Assembly (NCBI RefSeq): GCF_040833955.1
Contig: NZ_CP162133.1
Location: 1,386,001 to 1,450,000 of the forward strand
Direction: 5' to 3'
From: Leptospira sp. WS60.C2
GTDB lineage: Bacteria; Spirochaetota; Leptospiria; Leptospirales; Leptospiraceae
Length of the DNA: 64,000 bases
Shown: piece after piece, positions 55,719 through 64,000 of the stretch
How positions within the stretch are numbered: position 1 is the first letter of the stretch
How the letters are laid out: each line of letters begins with the position of its first letter
Program-made: the position numbers and the translations under genes
The notes under the pieces: model-generated
The model's input: only the letters and a program-made list of their open reading frames with translations
Databases searched by the model: none
What the model was told of the DNA's origin: nothing

Positions 55719-57259
55719 TAGTGACGGAAATGCCTCATTCCAGTGAAGACCATAATGAGACCATGTTCATCAGCCGCTTGGATCACTTCTTCATCTCGAA
55801 TGGAACCACCGGGTTGGATGATGGCTTTGGCCCCCACTTTGGCAATGGCATCAATCCCATCACGGAATGGAAAAAACGCATCACTTCCGACATACGATCC
55901 CACAACAGATAAACCCACTTTTTGTGCTTTCATCGCACCAAGCTCTACGGAATCCACACGAGACATTTGGCCTGCACCGATTCCAAGAGTTGAGTTTTGG
56001 TCTGTATAAACAATGGCATTGGATTTGATAAATTTCACACAGTTCCAAGCAAACATCAAACCTTCCAAATCATCTTCTGTTGGTTGTTTTTTCGAAACGA
56101 TTTTCAATTTGTCTTTTGTGATGAGATCATAGTCTCTGTTTTGGATGAGAAGTCCATGGTGGAGAGATCGTAAATCCAACTCGTCCAGTGCTTCATCAAA
56201 TTTGGCAATCGGGATCAAACGGATGTTTGGTTTTTTTCCAAAGATTTCTAATGCTTCCGGTGAAAAACTCTCCGCAATCACACCTTCCACAAAGTTTTTT
56301 GTGATTTCTTCTGCGGCATCCTTTTCCACGCGACCATGGATTCCAATGATTCCACCAAACGCAGAGATAGGATCGGTTTTTCTAGCAAGTTCGAAGGATT
56401 CAAGAACCGTATCGCCAAAGGCAATGCCACATGGATTCAAGTGTTTTACGATGGAAACTGCATTTTTCGGCAGTAAACTTGCCACGTGAAATGCCGCATC
56501 AAAATCCAACATATTATTAAACGAGAGTTCTTTTCCTTGTAATGCTTCAAATTGCGATTTGAGAAAGAGTGGTTCGTAAAACGCAGCGTCTTGGTGTGGG
56601 TTTTCACCGTAGCGAAGTTTTTGTTTTTTGTTAAAGGCAAAGGTGATTTTATCAGGGTATTTGATACCTTGGCGTTTGTTGAAGTATGTGGAGATAGCAG
56701 AATCATACGATGCTGTTTCTGAAAATACTTTTGCCGCATAACCAAACGCGGATTCCCTTGAGATTTTACCATTGTTTGCGGTAAATTCATTTTGGAAAGA
56801 TTCGTAATCTTTCGGATCAGTTAAAACAACAACATTCTTGTGGTTTTTTGCCGCAGAACGAAGCATAGACGGTCCACCGATGTCGATGTTTTCAATCGCA
56901 TCTTCGAAGGTCACATCTGGTTTCATTACGGTTTTGACAAATGGATATAAATTGACGATGACGAGGGTAATCGGAACTATCCCGTTTGCTTCCATTTGTT
57001 TCACATGGTCAGGATTCGTTGTATCCCCGAGAAGACCACCATGGATTTTTGGGTGGAGTGTTTTTACACGACCATGTAAGATTTCTGGAAAGCCAGTAAA
57101 CTCATCTACCTTTTTCACAGCAATTCCAGCTTTGGCTAGGGCATCATAGGTCCCACCTGTGGACAAAATTTCCACTCCGTTTTTAGCAAGGAAGGAACAG
57201 ATTTCAGTGATTCCCGTTTTGTCGGAAACGGAAACAAGTGCTCTTTGGATTTGGATCAT
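55718..57259 (-). CDS. purH: Bifunctional AICAR formyltransferase/IMP cyclohydrolase
   Basis: A 513-residue enzyme for the last two steps of IMP synthesis. The N-terminal IMP cyclohydrolase has [23 protein letters not shown] and [16 protein letters not shown]. The formyltransferase part has [13 protein letters not shown] and [13 protein letters not shown]. Normal length, intact. It overlaps purN by 4 bp (ATGA) and the membrane protein gene by 1 bp. Confidence 0.96.
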   Translation of the reverse strand: MIQIQRALVSVSDKTGITEICSFLAKNGVEILSTGGTYDALAKAGIAVKKVDEFTGFPEILHGRVKTLHPKIHGGLLGDTTNPDHVKQMEANGIVPITLVIVNLYPFVKTVMKPDVTFEDAIENIDIGGPSMLRSAAKNHKNVVVLTDPKDYESFQNEFTANNGKISRESAFGYAAKVFSETASYDSAISTYFNKRQGIKYPDKITFAFNKKQKLRYGENPHQDAAFYEPLFLKSQFEALQGKELSFNNMLDFDAAFHVASLLPKNAVSIVKHLNPCGIAFGDTVLESFELARKTDPISAFGGIIGIHGRVEKDAAEEITKNFVEGVIAESFSPEALEIFGKKPNIRLIPIAKFDEALDELDLRSLHHGLLIQNRDYDLITKDKLKIVSKKQPTEDDLEGLMFAWNCVKFIKSNAIVYTDQNSTLGIGAGQMSRVDSVELGAMKAQKVGLSVVGSYVGSDAFFPFRDGIDAIAKVGAKAIIQPGGSIRDEEVIQAADEHGLIMVFTGMRHFRH

Positions 57260-57870
57260 TTTAGGATTTCTACCTTTCGTTCTTTGATTTTTAATTTATC
57301 TTCACAAAACAGTTGTATAGCGAGAGGAAGGATTTCATGTTCTTCCTTTAGGATTGCCAGGGATAATTCTTTTTCAGTCCATTCCGGTCGAATGGCAATC
57401 GCTTTTTGTAAAATGATAGGACCTGTGTCCACACCTTCCCAAACAAAATGTACCGTACAACCAGCCACTTTGACTCCGTAGTCCAAGGCTTGTTTTTGGG
57501 AATCGAGTCCTGGAAAGGCGGGAAGGAGGCTTGGGTGGACATTCATAATTTGGTTGGGAAAACTTTGCACAAAGTCTGGTTTGAGGATGCGCATGTATCC
57601 ACATGCCACGATTAAATCTGGCCTGAATGCTTCCACTACGCGGAGAAGATCCCTGTGGTAGTCCAATTTGGAGGAGTAAGAGCTATATGGGACGACTTTT
57701 GTGGGAATTCCGAATTTTTCTGCGATGGCCAGCGCTTTTGCATCAGGATTGTCCGAAACGAGGGCTAGAATCTCTACTTTTAGCTTCTTTTTACGGATGT
57801 ACTCGACGGAAGCAGAAAAATTCGAACCTCTCCCCGAAGCCAAAAAAACAATGCGTTTTGTTTTTCCCAT
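57256..57870 (-). CDS. purN: Phosphoribosylglycinamide formyltransferase
   Basis: A 204-residue folate-dependent GART enzyme. It has [25 protein letters not shown] and the catalytic [16 protein letters not shown], then [19 protein letters not shown]. First gene of the leftward purN-purH-membrane protein operon, divergent from fliS. Confidence 0.95.
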   Translation of the reverse strand: MGKTKRIVFLASGRGSNFSASVEYIRKKKLKVEILALVSDNPDAKALAIAEKFGIPTKVVPYSSYSSKLDYHRDLLRVVEAFRPDLIVACGYMRILKPDFVQSFPNQIMNVHPSLLPAFPGLDSQKQALDYGVKVAGCTVHFVWEGVDTGPIILQKAIAIRPEWTEKELSLAILKEEHEILPLAIQLFCEDKLKIKERKVEILK

Positions 57871-57901
57871 GTGATATTCTAAGAATATTCGGTTCGGTCA
57901 T

Positions 57902-57928
57902 TAAGCAAGTATCCTTTTTGGTCGATGG
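57902..57928 (+). promoter_or_regulatory. Candidate sigma-28 (FliA) promoter of fliS
   Basis: TAAG, exactly 15 bp, then GTCGATGG, compared with the consensus TAAA-N15-GCCGATAA (8 of 12 bases match). It lies 19 bp before the fliS ATG, so the untranslated leader would be short. Confidence 0.4.
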
Positions 57929-57947
57929 GAATACACAGGAGAAAAAA

Positions 57948-58394
57948 ATGTCGCTTGCGAGAAAAACCGGTGCCTCTGCTTACAATGAATACAAAGCCAA
58001 CGAGATCTCTACCGTTAGCCAAATCAAATTGATTGTTATGCTTTTTGATGGGGCCATCCGATTCCTTGGTGTTGCAAAAGACAACATGACTCCGCGAAAA
58101 TACGATGTTGTGAACAATAACATCATCAAAACCCAAGACATCATTACAGAACTGCTTTTGTCTCTCAATATGGAAGAGGGGAAAGAGGTCGCAAATAACC
58201 TTTTATCCTTGTATATTTATCTCAAAAAAAGACTGCTCGAAGCCAATATGAGAAAAGACAAGGCCATCATTGATGAGTGCATTAAAATATTGGGAGAGCT
58301 CAAAGCTTCCTGGGAAGAATTAGAAAAGAAAGAACCCCAAACTCCTACTCAAAGTGCCGGCCCAAGGACCACTGGAATTTCGATCACAGGTTAA
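57948..58394 (+). CDS. fliS: Flagellin chaperone FliS
   Basis: A 148-residue protein. It has the FliS pattern: YNEYKANEISTVSQIKLIVML, FDGAIRFL, DNMTPRKYDVVNN, IITELLLSLNMEEGKEVANN and LYIYLKKRLLEANMRKD. FliS binds the flagellin C-terminus and prevents early assembly. The Pro/Thr-rich C-terminal tail is about 20 residues longer than the minimal family. ATG 57948 has a good AGGAG site; the frame extends far upstream over purN. Heads the fliS-chaperone-J-domain unit. Confidence 0.92.
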   Translation: MSLARKTGASAYNEYKANEISTVSQIKLIVMLFDGAIRFLGVAKDNMTPRKYDVVNNNIIKTQDIITELLLSLNMEEGKEVANNLLSLYIYLKKRLLEANMRKDKAIIDECIKILGELKASWEELEKKEPQTPTQSAGPRTTGISITG

Positions 58395-58415
58395 ATCACT
58401 TCATTACTCATTCAC

Positions 58416-58823
58416 ATGAAACAAGTTTCCTATAAACAATTACTACAAAAAAAAATCCAATTCTTAGATACCCTTATTCTCAATCTGAAACGAGAAGAGG
58501 AATTACTTTCCTACAGGGATGCTGATTCAGCTGTGAAAATCGAATTTAAAAATGAATCCATTGTCAGAAAACTAGAAGACTTAGATTCACAAATTTTGGA
58601 ACACCAGGAAATGGATGTTCACACGGCAGAAGAAATCGAACTGTCAGAAACAGTATTTTCGAAATTAGATGAAGCGAGGACCTTACAACAAAAAGTCCAA
58701 GAATTGCTTGTGTTTGAGATGAACGAAAGTAAAAAAGAATATTGGGAATTTAGTATCAAACGAAGGCTAAAATCGCATTTGGTATTTTCCTCTGGTCTTT
58801 CATGGACAAGAAACTACTGTTAA
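58416..58823 (+). CDS. FliT/FlgN-like flagellar chaperone (inferred)
   Basis: A 135-residue, almost wholly helical, Glu/Lys/Leu-rich protein with no clear domain, 21 bp after fliS. Its size, helical pattern and position match FliT or FlgN-type export chaperones that often follow fliS, so that role is proposed by context. The gene overlaps the J-domain gene by 22 bp in another frame. Confidence 0.6.
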   Translation: MKQVSYKQLLQKKIQFLDTLILNLKREEELLSYRDADSAVKIEFKNESIVRKLEDLDSQILEHQEMDVHTAEEIELSETVFSKLDEARTLQQKVQELLVFEMNESKKEYWEFSIKRRLKSHLVFSSGLSWTRNYC

Positions 58824-59362
58824 ATGATTCTCTTCAATTTTTAGGTTTACGATCTGGTTTTACGGAAGCGGAATTAAAAGAGTCCTATCACAAATTAGCA
58901 AAAAAATACCATCCTGATACTGGTGAGTTTACCAGTGAGGTGATGTTTCTAGAATTAAACAAACATTACGAAACGTTAAAAGAATCTCTACTAGTTCATG
59001 CAGAGGAAGAGGAAAACACCGAAGAAGGGGAAGAATTCGTAGAATCCAGTGAACGAATTAGAACAAAAACGAATTCCATAAACCAATCGGAAACCAAACC
59101 ATCCAAAGATCCCATTTTCCAAGAATACAAAGTTGCCAAAGAAAAAGAGACGGAAGCCATCCTTCGGTATTACGAAAAACGGAACTTACATCCCATCGAA
59201 CTTTCGAGTTCGCTTAACAAAGAACTTCTGCAATTGCAAAAAGAATTAGAGCCTGTCATCCAAGTATATGCCAATATTCTAAAAAACTTCCCTTCGAGTC
59301 TTTGGGCACCTGATGCTAAAAATTCACTTGAGAGACTCCGTGTATGGTGGTCCAAGGAATAA
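58802..59362 (+). CDS. J-domain (DnaJ-like) protein
   Basis: A 186-residue protein with an N-terminal J domain (about residues 5-65): FLGLRSGFTEAELKESYHKL, then the HPD motif in KKYHPDTGEF and LNKHYETLKESL. A Glu-rich linker and a C-terminal helical region follow; no zinc fingers. It is a type III J-protein, probably recruiting DnaK. Its link to flagella is inferred from its position after fliS. Confidence 0.83.
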   Translation: MDKKLLLNDSLQFLGLRSGFTEAELKESYHKLAKKYHPDTGEFTSEVMFLELNKHYETLKESLLVHAEEEENTEEGEEFVESSERIRTKTNSINQSETKPSKDPIFQEYKVAKEKETEAILRYYEKRNLHPIELSSSLNKELLQLQKELEPVIQVYANILKNFPSSLWAPDAKNSLERLRVWWSKE

Positions 59363-59393
59363 AAAAAGCTGGAGATAGTCCCCAGCTTTTTTG
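59361..59393. terminator. Bidirectional intrinsic terminator
   Basis: GCTGG / CCAGC (59368-59372 and 59382-59386), extended by A and T runs on either side, lies between the J-domain gene and the leftward TRAP operon, which ends about 90 bp to the right. Confidence 0.8.
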
Positions 59394-59479
59394 TTTCCAC
59401 ATTTCACTTCGTCTGTGTTCCAATGAAAAATGATCAATGCTAACAAAAACGAAGAGAAAGGATTGTTTTTAATTACCTT

Positions 59480-60781
59480 CTATGGGCTTGGAGTCATAGC
59501 ATCTCCACCAAGGAGTCCGAGAGAAATATCGGGAATCCAACTGATGAGAATGAGTCCCACAAGGAAAAGTCCTACAATCGGAGCAACCGATTGAATTACC
59601 TTGCCTAACGGTTGTTTGAAGATACCTGACGCCACAAACAGGTTTACCCCAACTGGTGGTGTTAGGTATCCAATTTCCAAGTTGACAATCATGATGATTC
59701 CAAAGTGAACAGGGTTGATTCCATAATTGACTGCCATTGGCGCAAGAAGAGGTGCAAGCACTAGGATTGCACTCATGATGTCCATAAACATCCCAACAAT
59801 CAGTAACAAAATGTTCACACCGATGAGGAAGGTGACTGGACTCGAAATGAGTTCTGACATCGTTGCTACAAGGTTTTGTGGGATCTCATTTTCGATCATG
59901 AATTTGTTCAAACTTACAGCAAGGATCAGAATGAGAAATAAAATCCCAAGCATCTCTGCACTTTCTGCCATGATTTTAGGGATTTTTGGAAAACTAAGTT
60001 CTTTGTGGATGAACACTTCCACAAGGATGGCATAAAAAACCGCAATCGCAGCGGATTCCGTTGCGGTGAAAAAGCCGGAGTATATTCCGCCAAGAATCAC
60101 CACAGGCATCATCAGAGCAAGGACACCTTCTTTCCAAGCCACACGAATTTCTGCCCAGTCCCATTTTCCACGACCTACTTTCCCGGCACGGAATACTGAG
60201 TAAATCATGAGTAAAGTCATGAGTAAAATTCCAGGACCAATCCCTGCAATGAAGAGGTCTGTCACAGACACACCCACCATAATGGCATATACAATCATCG
60301 GGATACTTGGCGGAATGATGATCCCAAGAGTTCCCCCAGAGGCAAGTAATCCCATAGAGAATTGAGTTGGGTAACCGGCTTTGGTAAGAGAAGGGTACAT
60401 AAGCCCACCAATTGCAATGAGAGTGACGGGAGAAGATCCCGAGATGGCAGCAAAAATACCACAAGAGAAAACCCCTGCAATGGCAAGACCTGCTGGAATC
60501 GGCGCTGTCATCGCTTGTGCAATGCGGATGAGACGTCTGGCAATACTACCATGAGTCATCAAATTCCCTGCGATGATAAACAGTGGAATCGCAAGAAGGA
60601 TTTCTTTATCACCCGCAAAAAACAAATCTCCCACAATGCTATTGAGTTCATGAAATGACTCAAGCGGTGGATCGGGTAAGAAGTAATAACAATACACAGT
60701 GATCGCACCCATGAGAACAATGAGTGGTTGTCTGAGTAAAATCAGTGCAAGTAAGAGTACGAGTATTCCCCAAGAACCCAT
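59480..60781 (-). CDS. dctM: TRAP transporter large permease (DctM type)
   Basis: A 433-residue membrane protein with about 12 hydrophobic helices. Typical DctM/TRAP-large signatures are GDKEILLAIPLFIIAGNLM, AAISGSSPVTLIAIGGLM, GIIIPPSIPMIVYAIM, and EIGYLTPPVGVNLFVASG. It moves the solute by sodium symport. It overlaps dctQ by 1 bp and is the last gene of the tatT-dctP-dctQ-dctM operon. Confidence 0.93.
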   Translation of the reverse strand: MGSWGILVLLLALILLRQPLIVLMGAITVYCYYFLPDPPLESFHELNSIVGDLFFAGDKEILLAIPLFIIAGNLMTHGSIARRLIRIAQAMTAPIPAGLAIAGVFSCGIFAAISGSSPVTLIAIGGLMYPSLTKAGYPTQFSMGLLASGGTLGIIIPPSIPMIVYAIMVGVSVTDLFIAGIGPGILLMTLLMIYSVFRAGKVGRGKWDWAEIRVAWKEGVLALMMPVVILGGIYSGFFTATESAAIAVFYAILVEVFIHKELSFPKIPKIMAESAEMLGILFLILILAVSLNKFMIENEIPQNLVATMSELISSPVTFLIGVNILLLIVGMFMDIMSAILVLAPLLAPMAVNYGINPVHFGIIMIVNLEIGYLTPPVGVNLFVASGIFKQPLGKVIQSVAPIVGLFLVGLILISWIPDISLGLLGGDAMTPSP

Positions 60782-61476
60782 TAGCGATTCCCTCCCTGGT
60801 TCGATTCGGAAAGTTCTTTTTCCGCAAGTTCCAAAGCTTCTGTAGCTTCATTGATGTCGGATGGGATGAGCGAAGGAAAGATTCCATAACACAAATGTCG
60901 AAATCCCATAGAGATAAAAATGTAAGGGAAAATCAGTTGGACTTTCCATAAATGGATTTCTGTTACAGGATTCACTTCATCTAAACTAATACTTTCTAAA
61001 ACATAAATGACAGATAGATAAGCTAAGAATAAAAAGAAACTGGCTATGACCCACTGCTCAATGATCTTAACATAGTGTAAAATTGCTTTTGGTAACACTT
61101 TGTCAGCAATTTCTGGTCTCAAATGAGATCCTTTTGCACTAGCAAGAGCAGATCCAAATAATCCACCCCATAACATAAAATAAAGGGATAATTTTTGCGC
61201 CCATATGATCCCACCAAGTCCTAACCACTCTAAGAACGAGGATGTGCCACCATGGATGGATTCTGCGATGTATACACTCCAATCGCCAACAAAACCTGCG
61301 ACTCCCGTGTTTGGATAGGCTTCTGTTGTTTCGAGTGTCCAACTTATAACTTTATCGATGACTTCCCGTTTGGAGACGTCAGCAATCATGAGAAGAGTGA
61401 GCAGAAGGAAACAAATTCCTCCTGCCCATTTCTCGCCGAAACTCAAAGTATTTAGAATTCGTTCGACGAATTTCAT
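60781..61476 (-). CDS. dctQ: TRAP transporter small permease (DctQ type)
   Basis: A 231-residue membrane protein with four helices in the DctQ layout. The conserved GSHLRPEI segment follows helix 2-3. It is longer than most DctQ proteins because of an insertion near residues 40-70 and a polar C-terminal tail of about 30 residues (EATEALELAEKELSES). It pairs with dctM. Confidence 0.82.
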   Translation of the reverse strand: MKFVERILNTLSFGEKWAGGICFLLLTLLMIADVSKREVIDKVISWTLETTEAYPNTGVAGFVGDWSVYIAESIHGGTSSFLEWLGLGGIIWAQKLSLYFMLWGGLFGSALASAKGSHLRPEIADKVLPKAILHYVKIIEQWVIASFFLFLAYLSVIYVLESISLDEVNPVTEIHLWKVQLIFPYIFISMGFRHLCYGIFPSLIPSDINEATEALELAEKELSESNQGGNR

Positions 61477-61497
61477 TTATCTATATCCTTCCTTACT

Positions 61498-62505
61498 CTA
61501 ACCGCCACAAGCTGCTTTCGCTTTTTGGATTTTATCGTAGATCTGCTTAGATTGACCACCAATTTTTCCAATCACTTGTGTTGCCACTGCATTTGCTGCA
61601 GTTTTGAATCCTGCTAAGTCAGCGCTAGAAGGCTCATACACTTGTACATCAGCTTTTTTCAATGTAGCGATCATGTTCTTTTCGATGGAACGCACTGCTT
61701 GTCTTGCACCTGGAGCCAGTTTATTTCCTTCACCCATCAACGTTTTCTTTTGTTCTTCGTTTAATGTATCCCAGAATTTTTTTGAGTAAAGGATGGCTGC
61801 AGGTTGGTAAATGTGACGAGTCAAAGTGAAATACTTGATCGCTGTTTGCCATTCAGCCGCGAGAGTGAAAAGAGGAGTGTTGTCAAATCCTTCCACCACA
61901 CCCGTTTGTAAAGAAGGGAGAACTTCAGGGATAGCAATCGGAATTCCACTCACACCCAATTGTTTCCAATATGCAATGTGAACAGGAGATTCTTGCACTC
62001 TGATTTTGATTCCCTTAAGATCTTCAGGTTTTTTCACCGCTACAGATTTTGTTCCAATGGAACGGTAACCGTTTTCTGCCCAAGTCACAAAAATGAGACC
62101 TTTTGACTCAAATAGCTTTCTAAAGTCTTCCAGAAGGTGTTCGTCGAGAACGCAATCTGCTTGTGCATAAGAATTAAAAAGATAGGGAATTTCTAAGACG
62201 TTTAATTCTTTTACAGTGTTAGCAAGAGATCCTGCAGTGAGGCCTGCCCCTTGCAGTTTTCCGCGAATTACTTGTTGGAGGATTTCGTTTTCTCCTCCCA
62301 TCTGCCCACCAGGATAAATTTTGAATTTAATTTGGCCTTGTGAATCAGTTTCTATTTTCTTTTTGATTTTAGATAATTCGTTTGCCCAAGGTGATCCTTC
62401 GGGTGCAACGGTAGCGAGTTTAACGGTCGTTTGAGCAAAAAGACCCCCACCTATGGTGAGGGCGATACTTACACAAACTAAATATTTTATCTGTTTTAAA
62501 AACAT
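61498..62505 (-). CDS. dctP: TRAP transporter substrate-binding protein (DctP/TatP type)
   Basis: A 335-residue periplasmic solute-binding protein with signal peptide (IALTIGGGLFA). The DctP core is clear: KLATVAPEGSPWANEL, FKIYPGGQMGGENEIL, GIKIRVQESPVH (with the Arg used by DctP proteins to hold a carboxylate) and VVEGFDNTPLF. C-terminal AACGG is unusual. The ligand is unknown; the Arg suggests an organic acid. With the tatT gene upstream it fits the TPAT type. Confidence 0.9.
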   Translation of the reverse strand: MFLKQIKYLVCVSIALTIGGGLFAQTTVKLATVAPEGSPWANELSKIKKKIETDSQGQIKFKIYPGGQMGGENEILQQVIRGKLQGAGLTAGSLANTVKELNVLEIPYLFNSYAQADCVLDEHLLEDFRKLFESKGLIFVTWAENGYRSIGTKSVAVKKPEDLKGIKIRVQESPVHIAYWKQLGVSGIPIAIPEVLPSLQTGVVEGFDNTPLFTLAAEWQTAIKYFTLTRHIYQPAAILYSKKFWDTLNEEQKKTLMGEGNKLAPGARQAVRSIEKNMIATLKKADVQVYEPSSADLAGFKTAANAVATQVIGKIGGQSKQIYDKIQKAKAACGG

Positions 62506-62525
62506 CTAGTTCTCCTAGTGATGGT

Positions 62526-63428
62526 TTATAGTTCGTCGAGTAATTTTTTCGCTTTTCTTTGTTCTACGATTTGATCAGGCTCGATTTCTGGTAAAGACGC
62601 TGCTTTCCCTTTGATGACATAGTCCAATTGTTTTTTGAACTTATCTTCGTTTCCTTTTAAGCGACTTTCTGCATAGAGAACGCGAACTGCAAAATAGTTA
62701 GGGTGTTTTGCGATTGCTTCCTCGAACAATTTGTCCGCCAACTTTTTATCACCAGTAGGTGAAAGGGCATTACTCGCTGCATCATATCGAAGTGTAGCTG
62801 CATAAAAGTATTCTTTACCCATTGCTTTTTCGATTTCTTTTACGCGGTTAACCATTGCAGAAAATTTAGATCGGTTAGAAAGAAGAGTCGTAAAGCCTAC
62901 TAATCTTGACCATTTTCCTAAAGATGCATATCTCCAGTAGAGTGCATCGATGTCTTCTGGACCGAGTACATCAAGAGCTTTTTCAACTTCTAAACCATCT
63001 TTCACAACTTTGTCTCTGAATTTTGGATTCATTGCAAGAGCTGCTTCACACCAGTTCACTGCCGCATCATAAAAAGCAATTGATTCCTCTTTTACTTTTT
63101 TATCTTCATCAGCATCGCCAGTCAATTTGAGCCACAAGTGTCCATCGCCCATTAAGTAATTACCACGGCACAACATCACTTTCACATCAGTGTATTGTGG
63201 GTTTTCGATTGCAAATTTCTCTAAACTAACAAGCGCTTGACGCAAGTCTTGTTCGTTGTGACGGTTCTTCCAAAGTTTTTCAATGTCAGCTGGAAGTTTT
63301 GCAGGCGTAGTTGCTCTTACTACATCCGATGCAGAAATTTTCACTTGTCTTGATTTTCCACAAGCAACGACTGATACGAGCACAAGTGTTGCGAGTGCGA
63401 TTTTTGACCAATTTTTGTTTTGGTTCAT
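62526..63428 (-). CDS. TatT-like TPR lipoprotein of TRAP (TPAT) system
   Basis: A 300-residue lipoprotein (signal with SVVACGK) that is nearly all helical. TPR-like pairs are visible (EKFAIENPQYTDVKVMLCRGN and later KLFEEAIAKHPNYFAVRVLYAESRLKG). The family is TatT, known from Treponema pallidum as the trimeric partner of the TRAP binding protein TatP. It heads the operon with dctP, dctQ and dctM. ATG 63428 is used with GGAGG upstream; ATG 63446 is an alternative. Confidence 0.84.
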   Translation of the reverse strand: MNQNKNWSKIALATLVLVSVVACGKSRQVKISASDVVRATTPAKLPADIEKLWKNRHNEQDLRQALVSLEKFAIENPQYTDVKVMLCRGNYLMGDGHLWLKLTGDADEDKKVKEESIAFYDAAVNWCEAALAMNPKFRDKVVKDGLEVEKALDVLGPEDIDALYWRYASLGKWSRLVGFTTLLSNRSKFSAMVNRVKEIEKAMGKEYFYAATLRYDAASNALSPTGDKKLADKLFEEAIAKHPNYFAVRVLYAESRLKGNEDKFKKQLDYVIKGKAASLPEIEPDQIVEQRKAKKLLDEL

Positions 63429-63594
63429 TTTTTCATCATCCTCCAAAATTTTTGGGATTTCTCCCTCTCTATTTGTATCATCAAAAGGACAATTTGGGGC
63501 AAAATTTTAGAGAAATTCTAAAAAAAGCACAAAGAAATCCCATGATTCCGGAAAAAAATACACGCATTTGACTTAAATGCAAGAAAGTTTTATT

Positions 63595-64000
63595 TTATGG
63601 GACAATAAGCACATTGGATGGGAGAGAAACCCGAAACGAACTCGTGCTATTGGAGAGATTCACGGCAAGGCCCAAGGTTCTCATGGAAATGTACGATCCA
63701 GGGGTGAGCGTCGCAAAAATCCGGCAGGATACTCCTGCTGTGTTCGGATTTGTGGAGGGATCCACTTCAAATAGGTATTCAATCGGCTGGACTATGGCTG
63801 CTTGGGCAAGTAGGCAATCCGAGCCAAGATTGGTATCGGTTGGGTTTTGGGCCAAGGTCTCTGTGGGTGCCTGGTACAACCGATACCCTTGGAAGATGAA
63901 TTCGGGGTTTTGGGCCCGCACTTTGATCGTAAAGTTTGAATTTCCATTATTCGTGATGGAAACAAGGGTCGGAGGTGCTTGCACACTTGTGGTTGTGGAG
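63595..64000 (-). CDS. Partial hypothetical protein (C-terminal part, runs off window)
   Basis: The 3' end of a gene whose start lies beyond the right edge. The visible 130 or so residues are Ser/Thr/Asn-rich and beta-strand-rich (TLVSITNNGNSNFTIKV, SSFRVSLPSNVLIVP), with two Cys. No membrane anchor is visible in this part. It looks like an exported or surface protein; family unknown. Confidence 0.6.
   Translation of the reverse strand, partial: STTTSVQAPPTLVSITNNGNSNFTIKVRAQNPEFIFQGYRLYQAPTETLAQNPTDTNLGSDCLLAQAAIVQPIEYLFEVDPSTNPNTAGVSCRIFATLTPGSYISMRTLGLAVNLSNSTSSFRVSLPSNVLIVP

Noticed and set aside
63564..63580. Inverted repeat GCATTT/AAATGC upstream of the TatT gene
   Set aside because: Arms of only six bases in AT-rich sequence about 135 bp from the start codon; a chance match is likely and no promoter is clear.

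Overview
The window looks like a chromosomal segment of a Leptospira species, most likely from the saprophytic L. biflexa-like group. The reasons are the moderately AT-rich coding sequence, the many lipoproteins with loose lipoboxes, the spirochaete-type gene families (DUF1574, a small Cys-rich secreted family, 7TMR-DISM/SpoIIE phosphatases, a TatT-type TRAP partner, a short SMC) and several convincing TTG starts. The assignment is inference from gene content; no search was run. About 60 protein genes, three tRNAs (Met, Leu, Phe), several hairpin terminators and a repeat patch beside tRNA-Leu fill the window. There are no rRNA genes, CRISPR arrays, transposases or phage genes.

Region by region. 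1-11 kb: a large midasin/MoxR-like ATPase with a VWA-like tail, then an overlapping block smpB-der-plsY-unknown, a convergent Maf/DUF115 protein and a short SMC. 11-13.4 kb: a Cys-rich secreted protein, tRNA-Met, and glnA behind a very good sigma-54 promoter. 13.4-17.5 kb: a PAS-GAF-PP2C phosphatase and a two-component system. 17.6-21 kb: class I aldolase, 4-alpha-glucanotransferase and an Mpo1-like membrane protein. 21-30 kb: an AraC regulator, a transglutaminase-like protein, and a leftward five-gene envelope operon (phospholipase C-like, class A PBP, bactofilin, LysM/M23 peptidase, lipase-like lipoprotein). 30-34.4 kb: lysA-ispD, a membrane PilZ-like protein, two single-domain cyclic-nucleotide-binding proteins and tRNA-Leu.

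34.4-38 kb is the accessory-looking part: a hairpin-rich repeat patch with tRNA T-arm-like sequence, an orphan lipoprotein and an FG-GAP repeat lipoprotein. 38-45 kb: DUF2452, SPOR, CoaE, a lipoprotein hydrolase, tRNA-Phe and a divergent MocR regulator/aminotransferase pair. 45-54 kb: a 7TMR-DISM phosphatase, an unusual radical SAM protein, a FecR-domain lipoprotein, lipA, a pseudouridine synthase, a DUF1574 protein, and an HPP membrane protein without a canonical start codon. 54-64 kb: transaldolase, purN-purH with a membrane protein, fliS with a chaperone-like protein and a J-domain protein, and a complete leftward tatT-dctP-dctQ-dctM operon of the TPAT (TPR-associated TRAP) type.

Most likely to repay follow-up: the apparently hinge-less SMC; the sigma-54-driven glutamine synthetase whose adenylylation tyrosine is a phenylalanine; the bactofilin-centred wall operon; the TPAT operon; the repeat patch at tRNA-Leu; the radical SAM protein with a C-x8-C-x2-C cluster; and the HPP gene with a non-canonical start and a terminator inside its last codons.
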